From positions 91,184,151 to 91,248,150 of the forward strand of contig CM051027.1 in NCBI GenBank assembly GCA_027627225.1: DNA of 64,000 nt, in the 5' to 3' direction. The notes under the pieces were generated by a model. The model searched no databases. It saw only the letters and a program-made list of their open reading frames with translations, and had not been told where the DNA came from. The stretch comes from Congeria kusceri (lineage: Eukaryota; Mollusca; Bivalvia; Myida; Dreissenidae). This document shows positions 24,786 through 36,987 of the stretch, in pieces; position 1 is the stretch's first letter; every line of letters starts with the position of its first letter. Both the position numbers and the translations under genes were made by a program.

Positions 24786-25353
24786 TACACAAAGCATGCT
24801 TTGTGGTTTTAGCAATTCAGCAAATCGCTTCTATGTAGAAAGAGGGCGCGGCGAGAGATACATGTTCATAAATTACCGGAAGCGTTCCATGTCCTTCCCA
24901 GGTTAACTTGTTAAATATCTTTTAATAACAAATGTGTTGGAGAATACACAGAAAATACTTTATGGTTTTATGACTATTCAGCAAATTTGTTATATGTTTT
25001 ACTGTTAAATCAACTTCAAAAGATTTGTCGCTCAGGGACGAATTGTCGTGTCATTTTTTTCATTGTACAATATACAAACAATAAACCGGGATCAGGTTCA
25101 GTAGTCTACTGAGTATACAATACAAACGGAACTTTGATACAAATGCAACAAATATACTTGTATTTTGACCGAATACCTCTGCATTCATGGACAAATAACT
25201 GCAATCGTCGAAATTCCCATGTATGTTACATAGCAGATATTGTAATAACAACCCAGTTCATGTTTTATGTCTTTATTTATAAACTTAATTAGGTGATCGT
25301 TTCGTATAATCTACCACCAGCCGAGCACCTCCGTCAAGATATGACGGCTAACA

Positions 25354-25433
25354 GCGGACTGCACAGGCTAATCCGGGGAGACACTTTACGCAGATGCATT
25401 ATGTCCGGGTTTCTCACGACACGCCTCAAATTT
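25354..25433 (+). mobile_element. Half-copy of the GAGGCGTGTCG palindromic MITE
   Basis: Reads GCGGACTGCACAGGCTAATCC and ends CACGACACGCCTC followed by AAATTT. This is the right half of the element found whole at 26142 and 34276. A second short piece (AATCCAGGACGACACTTTT) follows at about 25450. Confidence 0.75.
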
Positions 25434-26141
25434 AAATGACTGCACAAATTAATCCAGGACGACACTTTTGAAAACATTTCAGTGACAGAAAATAAGTTTG
25501 GACCATTTAATTTTAGTTTTTGTAATGATGAAAATCACCAGGTATAATTCATTGACGAGAATAGATATAGGAGTTTCACGTAGGATAGTCTAATGCATGT
25601 ACAATGGGTAAAGACCCTATATCCTACTCGAGATGAACTAAATTCGCACTTTGTATGCATGCATACCTATATCCTATAAATTGTGATGACATACGTGAAC
25701 GAAAGGCGATCAGATACGGAAGGTGTAACAATCAATGAAAATAAGAAAATTTGTGGCGTAGATTAAAGTTGCCGATAAGCCCCAACAAAGAAAATGAATT
25801 TTTCGTGTGGATAATATTAGCCACGACACGTGAAATGTATTTTTACGAGCCAATAACAAAAACATGCATTAACCGTCGAGCCTGGTTAGCAGATAACTTT
25901 ATTGGCCTGATATAGTCACTGTTTCAACCAAACCCCAATGCGTGGGTTTTTAAATAACACGTCAAAATTATATGTTCCTAGCTTTAGGCAGGGGAACCAC
26001 ATTTTTGTAAACATTTTTTTGCATCAATTCAGGTATATATTTTACCGTATTTGGTATGGTATTTGTGAGATATTTGTTTTTCTTTTAAAACAACAACAAT
26101 AGGTTTATATATAGTTACCCAAACCTTCCGGACCTATATTA

Positions 26142-26418
26142 GAGGCGTGTCGTGGGCTTAATGCATTTGCGTAAAGTGTCGTCCTGGATTAGCCTGTGCA
26201 GTCCGCACAGACTAATCCAGGATGGCACTTTCCGCTTACAGTGGTTTTATGTTTAGAAGAGGCTTCCTTGAAACAGAAAATACCATAAAAGCGGAAAATG
26301 TCGTCCCGGATCAGCCTGTGCAGTCCCGCACTGGATCAACCTGTGCGGACTGCACAGGCTGATCCGGGACGACACTTTACGCACATGCATTAAGCCCGGT
26401 TTTCCCACGACACGCCTC
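26142..26418. mobile_element. GAGGCGTGTCGTGGG palindromic MITE
   Basis: The ends are GAGGCGTGTCGTGGG and its complement CCCACGACACGCCTC. Inside are paired TAAAGTGTCGTCC and AGCCTGTGCAGTCCGCACAG blocks, so the whole element folds back on itself. It has a partly duplicated centre. No coding capacity. I associate this family with bivalve genomes, from memory. Confidence 0.85.
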
Positions 26419-27360
26419 AAATTTATTAGTAGCATACTTTGCGGTCAAGGTTCTATGAGGGTATGTTCGTGTTTGACTGAAATAAATTTTCAGTGATATG
26501 CACAAGATCGTCAGCAATACGTTGGTCTGCAATATAACCGTCCCATCGTAATTTTGTAGAAATGTAACCACAACCTGTTGGAATTGATAAAACAATCTAG
26601 GCCTTGCCAGAGACTAACATTTTGGATAACCATTTCGAACTCAAATTCGTCACAAAAATGTATTAATTGCTCATAGTTCATTTTTTTAAACGCCCAACAA
26701 CGTTGCCATAAATATGGTTAATAATTTTCATTAATTTATTATATTAATTTAAGCAATTAAATCAATATAATTTAATTAAAAGTTAACATCATAATTACAT
26801 ATACATGTACATTTTTTACGCGTGTGTCACTAGTAGCACCTTTATTCATTGTGGTACACAAACGCCTTGGTTTGGTTCAAAGCAATCAAGAATGTGCCCT
26901 GTGAGAGAGTCTCAACCTTAAACTACGCTAAACGTTAACATCCAGAATAATTGTGTCAGAGAATCATCTATGCAAACGATATGTTAGAACAATAGGAATT
27001 TAGCAAAATCAACTGCGTATACGGACGTTGTATACATGTTTGGGCACTCACAATTTCTTTCATAAAATGGTAGTTTTACAACTGTCGTCTACATGTTTTT
27101 GTTTTTATTATTCTACGAGAAGTTTTGCATGCCCGCTGTGGAACATATTTGGCTAACATCCGCTGAACAATGCTAGTGTGAACAAGTAGTAATTTTATTG
27201 CTCCGACACTACCAATAGCGAGAAAGAAGAAACAATATACAAGGAACAGATAGTAGATACGTTTACTTCGCACGCTTGAAAAAATGTAGACGTGGATTTT
27301 TTGTTGATTTACACAGTGTTTTCGGTTGCTTACGGATTATTAGGCCTTCATGTCCTACCA

Positions 27361-28167
27361 ATGCCGGCAAAACTACCAATTTGGCATCCAGACAACCCAA
27401 GAAAGCCAGAAAATAAAAACGATAAGCCAACTCGCCATTATCGGGGGAGGACACCGAAACCAGTTTGACAACATCTAGCACAGGGCGCACGGGTAAGACG
27501 AGCACGATTAAATCAAGTCAAAATACAACTACAAATATAAACATTCCAAAAAGGGACTGTTATAGCTATCAGTTCAGTCAGGATTACGTAAACTTGGTCA
27601 TGAGCCCACAAAATAATTCGCCAGTTTCTATGAATTTTGGGCAACCCAATTTCGGACAACCCCAGTTTTTTATGTATACACCAGACAACGGATATGCACA
27701 ACAGCATACAAAATACGCCACCTAGCTGTGCAATGGGAATAATAGAAGATACAAATTTCATCAAATCTACCTCACAACACATCGGAAAGACACTGAATAG
27801 CATAAACCTGGAAGTGACGGAAATGGAATCAAAACTTGGCAAGCTAGAAAAACGTGTTTCCACAAACGAACAATCGTGCACTTTTATCAACAATGAATTT
27901 GAACTTCAGAAAGAACAATTGTCAAAAACTAAAGCAGAGTTTAAAGCACTTGAGAGCAAATACGCCAATATGCGGAAACACGTAGAAGAATACAAAACTA
28001 GAGAGAAACAAATGAATGAAATACTTGTGGACCTTGAGAGCCACTCAATGAGAGACAATTTAATATTTTACGGCATCAGCGAGCCAACGGGCACAAACAA
28101 CGACAACTGCGAAACGCAAATCGTTTATACAATATGTGCTTCAACTAGACGCAGAGAATATAACGTT
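27361..28167 (+). pseudogene. LINE ORF1 remnant (coiled coil plus L1-ORF1-like motif)
   Basis: From the ATG at 27361 a frame runs 35 codons to a stop at 27466. A second frame (27465-27725) continues and a third (27637-28170) takes over near 27715, where ACGCCACCTAGC holds the stop of the second frame. Read together they give a Gln/Asn-rich N-terminus, a long coiled coil (heptad-like KLEKRVSTNE to KHVEEYKTREKQMNE) and then SHSMRDNLIFYGI. That last motif is the kind seen at the start of the RNA-binding region of LINE ORF1 proteins. Two frameshifts and loss of the C-terminus make it non-functional. It lies directly upstream of endonuclease fragments. Confidence 0.75.
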
Positions 28168-28199
28168 TGACAGTGTGCACAGAATAGGCCCGAAAAACG

Positions 28200-29401
28200 A
28201 CAGAAAAACGCGAATCTTATAAGACCATACGACATTGTTTTCTTATCTGAAACTTGGATCTCCCCGAAAACTTCCTTAAATCTGGATATTAATGGTTTTA
28301 ATAGTGATCATATTTATGGTAAAAAAAGTTCAAATACAGAGAAAGGACAATTTAGCGGAGGTATTTCTTTATATTATAAAGGTAGTTTACAAAATAAAAT
28401 AACAACTGTAGAAAAAATAATCTAGGCATATTTTGGATTAAATGTTATAAATCATTGTTTAACTTTGATGATGATGTTTATATATGTTACACATACATGC
28501 CCCCCCAAAAATCGAGTGTTTTTAGCCAGGAAATAGACTTCTTTCAAATAATAGAATCTTACATCGAGCGATACCAAACATTAGGAAAAGATTTTATTAC
28601 AGGCGACCTAAATAGTAGATGCGCTAAGGAGAATGATACTTTAGATTTTGATGTATATATTGATGACCAAAATACACTGCCAAATATTGTTTACATTCCT
28701 CCACGTGCTAGTAGAGACCACATGATCGATGCGCACACGGAAAACGCTTGATTGAGTTCTGTCTGTCTACTGCTTCTGTTCTACTGCTTCTGTTATAGGT
28801 AACGGTCGACTGCACAGCGATCAGGGTATTGGAGAATTTACGTTTCATTCACATAACGGAAGTAGCGTAGTAGATTATCTTCTCCTGAATGTGCTAAATT
28901 TCGACTACGTTTCGCAGCTTAAGATATTAGAAGTAAATGAGTTTTCAGATCATTGTGTAGTACTATTTTGTTTAAACTCGAAAAAATCAAAAACAACTTT
29001 TAATAAGACAAACGTAAATGAATCTAAAATTAACTGGGATGATACAACAAAATGAGAATTTTAAAACATATTTAAGAGACAATCAAAGCCAATTATCAGC
29101 TCTTAAGAATCAATTCAAGATGGATGCGATATTGATACAATATCGTCTAATTTCATAGATATTTTACAAAAAGGAGCGACTGACGTATTTGGAAAAAAAG
29201 ACAGTTATTACTAAACCAAATAATTCAAACTATCAACATAAAAAAGAATGGTTTAATCATGAATGCTACAATGCGCGAAAAGAATTCAAAAGATATAAAA
29301 ATAATTATATTAAAAGACAAGAATTTGTAAATGCAAAAAAATTGTACACTAGAATTAACCGCCGAGAAAGGAATAAATACAGGTTAAAAGAAAAGCACTA
29401 A
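28200..29401 (+). pseudogene. LINE ORF2 N-terminal part: endonuclease and linker, broken
   Basis: Fragments of an endonuclease/exonuclease/phosphatase-type domain appear in order across several frames: DIVFLSETWI (about 28225), CYTYMPP (28490), ITGDLNSRC (28600), SRDHMIDAH (28710), then after a frameshift GNGRLHSDQG, SSVVDYLLLN and NEFSDHC (28800-28955). The GDLN and SDH motifs are catalytic signatures of LINE endonucleases. A 70-codon frame at 29189-29401 (WFNHECYNARKEF) is the linker that normally precedes the reverse transcriptase. Stops at about 28423 and 28749, and shifts between pieces, show it is dead. Confidence 0.85.
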
Positions 29402-29639
29402 TTACTCCAAGTCAGAAAATCAACTAACTTAGACGGACTAATACGGAGAATTGGGACGATATCCTATGATTATCAAACGAAAATTAATATTAATTAAATA
29501 CTGGGTACAAATAATCAACCCAAGTAACAATAAAATCTAACAAAAGACACCTATAAAATGCTAAAGGCTGATGCCGACGAAAATATATCATATGGTGGTA
29601 AAAATTGGGATTTTCAAATAAAAACGCTATTACAACACA

Positions 29640-30160
29640 TTGGTCTAGGTACAATATGATCAGATCAAAATAACACAGTGCCAAACGAGTATGAATTAAT
29701 AATAATCAAAGAACGAATCATAGACATTTACAAACAATCTTGGTATTCAAATATCAATAACTCCAATAGATTAGCTGCGTATAGTAGTGTTAAACATGAC
29801 TTTGAACTTGAAAAATATTTAAGTTGTATAAACATTAATAAATTTAGAAATATACTGACACAATTTAGGCTATCCGCGCATAACCTGGCAATCGAAAAAG
29901 GACGCCATGAAAACATCTAAAAAGAACGTCGCTTATGTATTTATTGACGTCGCGTATGTATTTATTGACGTCGCGTATGTATTTATTGTACATAATATGA
30001 ATGTCGTCGAGACAGAAGACCACTTTCTTCTTGTTTGTCCTTTATTAACATACGGAAACATTACCTTAAACCATATTATTGTCATTGGCCGACAATAAAT
30101 AAATTGGAATCGCTTATGTCAACAAAATCCCAGAAAGTGTTAAACAATTTATCAAAATAT
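29640..30160 (+). pseudogene. LINE ORF2 C-terminal part, reverse transcriptase deleted
   Basis: The frame at 29678-29920 gives IYKQSWYSNINNSNRLAAYS and FRLSAHNLAIEKGRH. The following frames give ETEDHFLLVCPLL (about 30008), the His/Cys knuckle typical of the C-terminus of many LINE ORF2 proteins. Only about 240 bp separate this from the endonuclease linker, so almost all of the reverse transcriptase, including the catalytic YxDD region, is missing. The copy arose from an internally deleted element or lost the segment later. Confidence 0.85.
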
Positions 30161-31225
30161 TTTGCGTTTAAGTTAAGATCGTCAATATAACAGTATTATA
30201 CTTTGTCAAGTTTAAGATCCAAAGTTTGCATTTACTTTAGGTCTGTAATAAAAATACTCCATTTTTTTCAAACGTGTTTAACAATCTTAAAAAATACCTG
30301 AATTTTGCATTTAAGCTAAGATCCCTTATGAAAGTTATCATATAACATATCATTTTTGGCATGTTAAATATATATATATATATATTAAATATCGGGTTTG
30401 TTATTAAGTATCTTATTAACATTATCTTATCACATTAAGTATATTATTAACATTATCTTATCACATTAAGTATCTTATTAACATTATCTTACCACATTAA
30501 GTATCTTATTAACATTATCTTACCACATTAAGTATCTTATTAACATTATCTTATCACATTAAGTATCTTATTAACATTACCTTATCACATTAAGTATCTT
30601 ATTAACATTATCTTATCACATTAAGTATCTTATTAACATTATCTTATCACATTAAGTATCTTATTAACATTACCTTATCACATTAAGTATCTTATTAACA
30701 TTATCTTATCACATTAAGTATCTTATTAACATTATCTTATCACATTAAGTATCTTATTAACATTATCTTATCACATTAAATATCTTATGAGAAACATTGT
30801 TTGTAGTTCAGTTAGTTTTGTTATTACAAAAGTCCATTTTTTCTAAACTATCATACAATGTATCAACATATTTGTATTTTGTATTTAAGTTAAGACCGTT
30901 TTATTTTGCGTTTGAGTTAAGACCCTTTACATAACATATTATACAACTTATTATTTTATTATATGTTGTCATGTTTAATCCCCATTGTTTGAATTTAAGT
31001 ATTTAAGTTAATTCTGTTATTACAAATTTGTTTTTTTTCTAAAGTTTTCGACAATGTATCAAAACAAATGCTATGCCAAAAAATAATACATTTACAATGT
31101 GTTTATCCTTCTCATATTACAACATGTCTGTACTTTTTCACTTTATTATTTTCTGTATTGGCTATGAATATGCAATGTGCTGTTTTATGCCAAATAAATA
31201 TTATGTTATGTTATGTTATATGTTA
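30161..31225 (+). repeat. LINE 3' region ending in TTATG repeats
   Basis: AT-rich sequence repeats TTGCGTTTAAGTTAAGATC-like phrases, includes the 31-bp minisatellite, and ends in CCAAATAAATATTATG followed by TTATG units (about 31190-31225). Short tandem 3' tails of this kind are usual for some LINE clades such as CR1/L2-like ones. Assignment to the same LINE is inferred from position. Confidence 0.6.
30395..30785. repeat. 31-bp minisatellite, about 12-13 units
   Basis: Units of CACATTAAGTATCTTATTAA plus CATTATCTTAT, with a few T-to-C changes (TTACC). The units abut without spacers, so it is a simple tandem array and not a CRISPR. Confidence 0.95.
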
Positions 31226-31796
31226 TGTTGTTTACAATTAAGTACGAGTAAAACCAGCCGATTTACAAGGGGCATGCACATTAATAATAATAAGAAGAAT
31301 GCATGCAAATAAATAAAATACTACACTTTAAATACAATTAAACGACAACAATTTGAAGTATAAAAACTTTCTGAAGACAAACCATTGAGTTGGTACAATG
31401 ACCTATACTGTTATTTCTTAATCCTGAAAGTCGCATACTAGTATTAGATTCTAAATACAATTTCGTCGTGTCATGTACATCAGTTTTTGATAAATAAAAC
31501 CGTTAAATACTGTGAAAAAAAGCATGTTAAATTCTATGCCACCACACGGTTTGATGCTTTGAAGAAATAACCACTTGGCTAAAGTATTATTTTTACAATA
31601 CGGCTATTGATGACATGTATATCTGTCTACAAGGCCACGCTGTCTATATCTCGTCATATAAATTTATCTTTATCGACATTAACGTAGTTTCACACGTTTT
31701 TCTTGTCATGATAAAGCAGGAAACGGTAGATTAATAGAGCAATACTGTGAAGAAATGTTACGAAATGCAAACGTTGGCGCAATTCCAAATTTAAAT

Positions 31797-32025
31797 GAGG
31801 CGTGTCGTGGGAAAACCGGGCTTAATGCAAGTGCGTAAAGTGTCGTCCCGGAACAGCCTGTGCAGTCCGCACAAGCTAATCCAGGACGGCACTTTCCGCT
31901 TTTATGATATTTTTTGTCTCAAGGAAGTCTCTTCTAAACATAATTCCACTGCACGCGGAAAGTGCCGTCCCGGATCCGTGACGACACTGCTCTTGCATTA
32001 AGCTCGGTTTTCCCACGACACGCCT
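31797..32025. mobile_element. GAGGCGTGTCGTGGG palindromic MITE
   Basis: Starts GAGGCGTGTCGTGGGAAAAC and ends CCCACGACACGCCTT. Internal blocks match the copies at 26142 and 34276, with a shortened second half. Confidence 0.85.
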
Positions 32026-33994
32026 TATTAATATAATATTGCATTGCTAATCCACATTAGAAAAATTATTAGAATACACACATTCTGCGAAAAAGTCCGA
32101 GCTAATCAGCAAAACGCGGGTACCGTGTTGTAACCTTACTATTACAGTTAGTTTTAAAGAAGTTTCGCTTTACTTAAAATACTCAAAGAGTCATGCATAT
32201 ATATGCAAATTATATTTTAAAATAGTTAATAATTAGATGCAAGTAGTTTAATAGCGAATAAAATCGTAGAAAAGATATTATATTATATACCGGGTAATTC
32301 TAAATCAGTAAGTCACATGTCCATGTGATTGCAAACTGTTCAGAAATAACTGCATTCTTACAGTATTTGAGTACATTCACTTAAAATAATTGTATTACTT
32401 AAATTAGACACCACTATGACAGCATCGATGGTTCGAGTGTAAATCGCGTGATTTCACAATCACACTACTATACCCAAATGTGTAATATGTAACTTCCTCT
32501 TTATGCATTTACTAAGAGACAATGATTTGTCACGCGAGAGAATTTAAATAAGTCATCGTATTTACTTAAAACATAGTCAAACCCAACATCTATTCATTGT
32601 TCATTGGCTCCTGTGGACCATTATTTTTGTGTGTGCAACTCTGGAAGTAACAATGGTGAATGTATAGTGTGTGTCTTACGACATAATTGAGGAAAACACC
32701 GCTACTTTTTGCCGGCAGATTGGCCTAAATATCATTATATATGACAGACTGTTGACAATTTTGTCCCAGTTCAATGCCTCCAGTATTTAAGACATTCAGT
32801 GGGTATTATTGCCACGTGTCTAGAATATACAGGGGCGGAATGCGGAATCGAAACTCATAACATTTTTAAATTTAATTAAGCTGATGACACAGACATTTTT
32901 CCGAAGAGAGAAAACGGGAAGCCCCATAGTCATACCATAATGACAACGTAGTTTTTTTTAATTCACTTTAATCATTTAATAGAGTACAAGGAGTTGCATG
33001 AACATAGCGGACGATTGCAGTCGTGTTTTTTATGTATAGCAATTGTATGCTTAAGAGATAATAACTGGTTGTTGTTGTTGTTGTTGTTTTAAAGCAAACA
33101 ATCACCGGCAACTATACAAAGCGTCATAAATGAAGCAGGTTTAAATATTTAAGTTACAAAATAGATGTTTATATCTCTTCAAGTACAACAAGTTAAATGT
33201 TAGACACAGCTGACATGAAAATGTTAGTACGTAAGCAAGAAGAAATATAACTCAACTTGAGTCTAATAAAACAAAAACATACTCTCTGGTCTATATAGGT
33301 TGATATTTTGTTCCCTTTATGGCCAGGACGTAATGTAGAGGATCTTTATTAATGATCAGTGATATACTTTGGACTGAACTAGTCATTAAAACCAAAAAAA
33401 ATTACACAAAACCACGAAATATCCACAAGAAAAAGTAGACCAATGATCATCTTAAAAAGTTTACGAAACGTTGCAATCAGCTGCGAAAAATATATAGTAG
33501 TATTGTCGTCGCGTCTATTAATAGAACGGGGTATTTCCCAGGGTCTCTTGGAGCGTTACGGAAATGTATGATATATACTCAACAAACGTTATTTAAAGTA
33601 TACATTTTTTTCAGCGCTTGAATACTGGTTTTTATTTTCACAGTGTGAAATACGGAAATTCTATCTGACCTGTTATATTTGAGTCAGGTATATAAATAAA
33701 ACCCTTAGTAAAATGTGGTGTTTCAAAGTGTATTCTCGCTATGATTCCACTGATGGTCTCGGAGGGTTGTCGGGGCGAAACATCGTCAGCGACCGGGATC
33801 GTAACTTGGATATAGTGGTCACTCGAGGAAAAGTTACATTTCTGGCGATCCCCAGCCCATTACAAAATATATCCTCCAAACATGTCCGTGTTTGTGTTTA
33901 TTTTGCAGTGCATACATGATTTATTATTATTATTATTATTATATAATTTTTATTATTATTATTATTATTACTATTATTATTACTAGTGGTAGTA

Positions 33995-34027
<33 letters not shown>

Positions 34028-34275
34028 GTGACCGTTTGTCTGCAAGGCTTTAAATGAAACGACGCCAAAGACCCCTACTCACCAACTTATAATTAGACTT
34101 AAGACTAAAAATAAAGAATATACAATGTAATTGAAACTGTTATGTTCTAAGATGGCTGAAATTTGGAATCTTTCATAGTATTCATCTGCTCTTATAACAG
34201 CATTCTTCATTTAGAAGGATTTGTTAACGACACAAGCAACATTGGAACTGAGCAATTTTGTGAACGAAAACATAT
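32026..34275. other. No gene seen; short microsatellites
   Basis: Contains a GTT run (about 33070), ATT units (33918-33980) and GAT units (33998-34026). A 68-codon frame at 33713-33919 (DGLGGLSGRNIVSDRDRN) is not recognised and has no splice or start support. Confidence 0.5.
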
Positions 34276-34484
34276 GAGGCGCGTCGTGGGAAAACCGGGC
34301 TTAATGCATGTGCGCCCGTACAGGCTAATCCGGGACGGTACTTTCCGTCTACAGTGGATGAGACTTCATTGAAACAGAAAGTACCGTAAAAGCGGAAAGT
34401 GCCGTCCTGGATTAGCAGCACAGGCTAATCCGGGACGACACTTTACGAAAATGCATTAAGCCCGGTTTTCCCACGACACGCCTC
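34276..34484. mobile_element. GAGGCG(C/T)GTCGTGGG palindromic MITE, 209 bp
   Basis: The ends are GAGGCGCGTCGTGGG and CCCACGACACGCCTC, flanked by ATAT on both sides (CATAT before, ATATTG after), a possible short target duplication. Internal paired blocks are as in the other copies. Confidence 0.85.
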
Positions 34485-34496
34485 ATATTGTTTCTG

Positions 34497-34946
34497 AGTC
34501 TAAGTCTGTTCTTTATTCTGAAGTCTTAGTCTGATCTTTATTCTGAGTCTAAATCTGTTCTTTATTCTGAAGTCTAAGTCTGTTCTTTATTCTGAAGTCT
34601 AAGTCTGTTATTTATTCTGAAATCTAAGTCTGTTCTTTATTCTGATTTTAAGTCTGTTCTTTATTCTGAGTCTAAGTCTGTTCTTTATTCTGAGTCTAAG
34701 TCTGTTCTTTATTCTGAAGTCTAAGTCTGTTCTTTATTGTCAGTCTAAGTCTGTTCTTTATTCTGAAGTCTTAGTCTGTTCTTTATTCTGAAGTCTAAGT
34801 CTGTTATTTATTCTGTATTTAAGTCTGTTCTTTATTCTGAAGTCTAAGTCTGTTCTTTATTCTGAAGTCTAAGTCTGTTCTTTATTCTGAAGTCTAAGTC
34901 AGTTCTTTATTCTGAGTTTAAGTCTGTTCTCTATTCTGAAGTCTAA
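34497..34946. repeat. 24-25-bp minisatellite, about 18 units
   Basis: Units of AAGTCTGTTCTTTATTCTGA plus AGTCT, alternating between forms with and without one A. The array starts directly after the MITE at 34276-34484. Confidence 0.95.
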
Positions 34947-35060
34947 GAATGGGTTGGTGAATACGGACCAAGGACATTCATAACTTGAACCGAAACAAAA
35001 TCGTCTGTATCGCGTGATAGGCATACACCTAATATGCAATATTTAAGGCATAAAACAATT

Positions 35061-35358
35061 ATGTTTGTTCCAGGTTACCCGACCTCCCTAAAAATGTCCC
35101 GACCCTATAACATTTTATTGAGTGTGTCAGATATTTTTATTGACTTTTTTCAATATATAAAGGTTGCTTTTTTATATAAGTGTTTTGTTTTGATAGCATC
35201 CACTTTAAAACAATGTTTAATGATATTTCCGACATATTTTGAATATTCATTCAGTTTTAGAATCTTCAAGTTGACCATTTACCATATAAAATAATACTAT
35301 AAAAAAACTAAATCCCTACCTAAGTACCCTTTTGGGGCATGTTACCTGAAACAAACAT
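35061..35358 (-). mobile_element. MITE-like element with ATGTTTGTT ends
   Basis: Left end ATGTTTGTTCCAGGT; right end complement ATGTTTGTTTCAGGT. AATT occurs immediately on both sides. Its reverse complement aligns throughout with 18587-18890, and a fragment of the family lies at about 54805-54870. No protein coding capacity. Confidence 0.75.
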
Positions 35359-35836
35359 AATTGATTTTACACCTAACAATAAAACGTCGTTGCAAAAACA
35401 AAACACTGAGCATGAATACGAACTGAACCGTTGAGACCTAATAAGTAACCTTTATTCAGCAAATCAAGTTCTGTGCAGTTTGACATCAGCTACCGGTCAA
35501 TATCGATGTGTACTTTCACTTTCAGTATAATAGAAATCATGACTACTCTTCAAGTCCAAATGTAGAGGTCAGAAAAGTACTGACTGTCACATAAATTCAA
35601 CTACTGAATGACACGTATTTCTTACGTCACCGTCAACGCTTGTAAACCGGAAGTAAACAAGAAATAAATTGAACCTCCCACAATCTAATTTAAATCATAT
35701 CATGAAATACGCTCCTGCAGTTTTATCTGATTGAACCTCTGACAACAGACCGATTGACGCACGGTGTGAAATGCCTGAATGAATACGAGTTGTCTAGAAA
35801 TACAATATACGTACACGAACGTCAAAAACACTATAT

Positions 35837-36033
35837 GAGGCGTGTCGTGGGAAAATCGGGCTAAGTGCATGGACGACACTTACCGCCTACAGTGGATTTT
35901 TATTTATAAAAGACTTCATTGAAACAGAAAATACCTTAAAAGCGGAAATTAAGTGTCGTCCCGGGTTAGCCTGTGCGGACTGCACAGGCTAATCCGGGAC
36001 GACACTTTACGCACATGCATTCAGCTCGGTTTT
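35837..36033. mobile_element. GAGGCGTGTCGTGGG palindromic MITE, right end truncated
   Basis: Left end GAGGCGTGTCGTGGGAAAAT. Internal palindrome GTGCGGACTGCACAGGC. The right terminal block stops at GCTCGGTTTTA, so the last 15 or so bases are missing. Confidence 0.8.
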
Positions 36034-36422
36034 ATGTACCATACAATACATGTAAACACAAAGATCATTTTATTTGGAATAAATTAATACCCGAGTGTAC
36101 GCTAACTTGTAAAAAAACATTGCGTCGATGGTTCCACTGATCATATTTTTCAAAGTGGTAATTGCCATTTAGAGAGGGCGGGAGCGGGGTAAGCCCCCCC
36201 CCCCCCCCCGTAAAATTTTATAAAAACTGACATTTTCTCTGTTTCGAATGGTAATAGTTATTGAATCCAAAATCTGTATAAAATGTTCAAAGAATGTCAT
36301 TAATTTATTTATATCTTATAGTTTTGTTGATCAGAAGCCTATAACCTCCTTTCTAGCTTAAATACCGCGCATTCGAAAATATGGTTTTATTGAAAATACG
36401 TATTGAAAGTTATTCCGTAGCA
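36034..36422. other. No gene; poly-C tract
   Basis: Contains a run of about 17 C at 36196-36212. Nothing else recognised. Confidence 0.5.
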
Positions 36423-36600
36423 AACGCGAAAACAAAAAGACAAAACGCGAAAACACGATGATGAAAACGCGAAATGTTATCGCATTTTCATTATCTTGTT
36501 TTATCGTTTTCGTAATTGCACTTTCGCGTTTTCGTCATTGTGTTTTCGCGTTTTCGTCATCGTACTGTCGCGATTTCGTGTTTTCGCGTTTCAGATTCTT
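36423..36600. repeat. Cluster of AACGCGAAAAC motifs and their inverses
   Basis: The left half has (A)ACGCGAAAAC several times; the right half has GTTTTCGCGTTTTCG several times, with CGTCAT/ATGATG between. The two halves can pair, making an imperfect 180-bp palindrome built from one 10-bp word. It lies 370 bp outside the transposon at 36971. Confidence 0.7.
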
Positions 36601-36966
36601 TTATTCAAAGGCGAATATGCCGATGGCCCTAACGGAACTCCGTAGTTTATTTATCAACTGACTCTTGGAATGATGATTATAATTTATTTAATGGTTAAAC
36701 ACTCTCCAGCGGAAAATACTGAAATGTGTTATTAACTTTATTGTCCCCAGAATAATGTCCCTTGCTAATCCCGCATTGATTAAATTGACTACGTACGCGT
36801 TGAAATACGATCGTGCTGAGTATGCAATTACAATAGTTAAACTAATTACATATACCACTGTAACGAAATCCTAGAGCTTAACAATCTATTGTCTAACTTT
36901 CACTGGTTTAGATTCAATCTGTTTAAGCATTTGCATTGATCGTCGTAAATTATGTCGTACATATAA

Positions 36967-36987
36967 TTAAGGTATTAGCACTCTAAT
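36967..36987 (+). repeat. TTAA target site and left terminal inverted repeat
   Basis: TTAA (36967-36970) is followed by GGTATTAGCACTCTAAT (36971-36987). The exact inverse of all 21 bases, and two more beyond, lies at 43571-43593. TTAA target duplications are known for Kolobok and piggyBac superfamilies; the encoded transposase fits the former better. Confidence 0.9.

Larger units (their letters stand above)
24786..27360. other. No gene; two copies of the GAGGCGTGTCG element
   Basis: Apart from the elements at 25354-25433 and 26142-26418, I see only AT-rich sequence and short frames that match nothing I know. Confidence 0.5.

Noticed and set aside
30395..30785. CRISPR-like array
   Set aside because: Units are directly adjacent with no spacers and the context is eukaryotic; it is a minisatellite. 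The same applies to 34497-34946.
33713..33919. Possible 68-residue protein
   Set aside because: No family resemblance, no splice context, and length close to chance for this composition.
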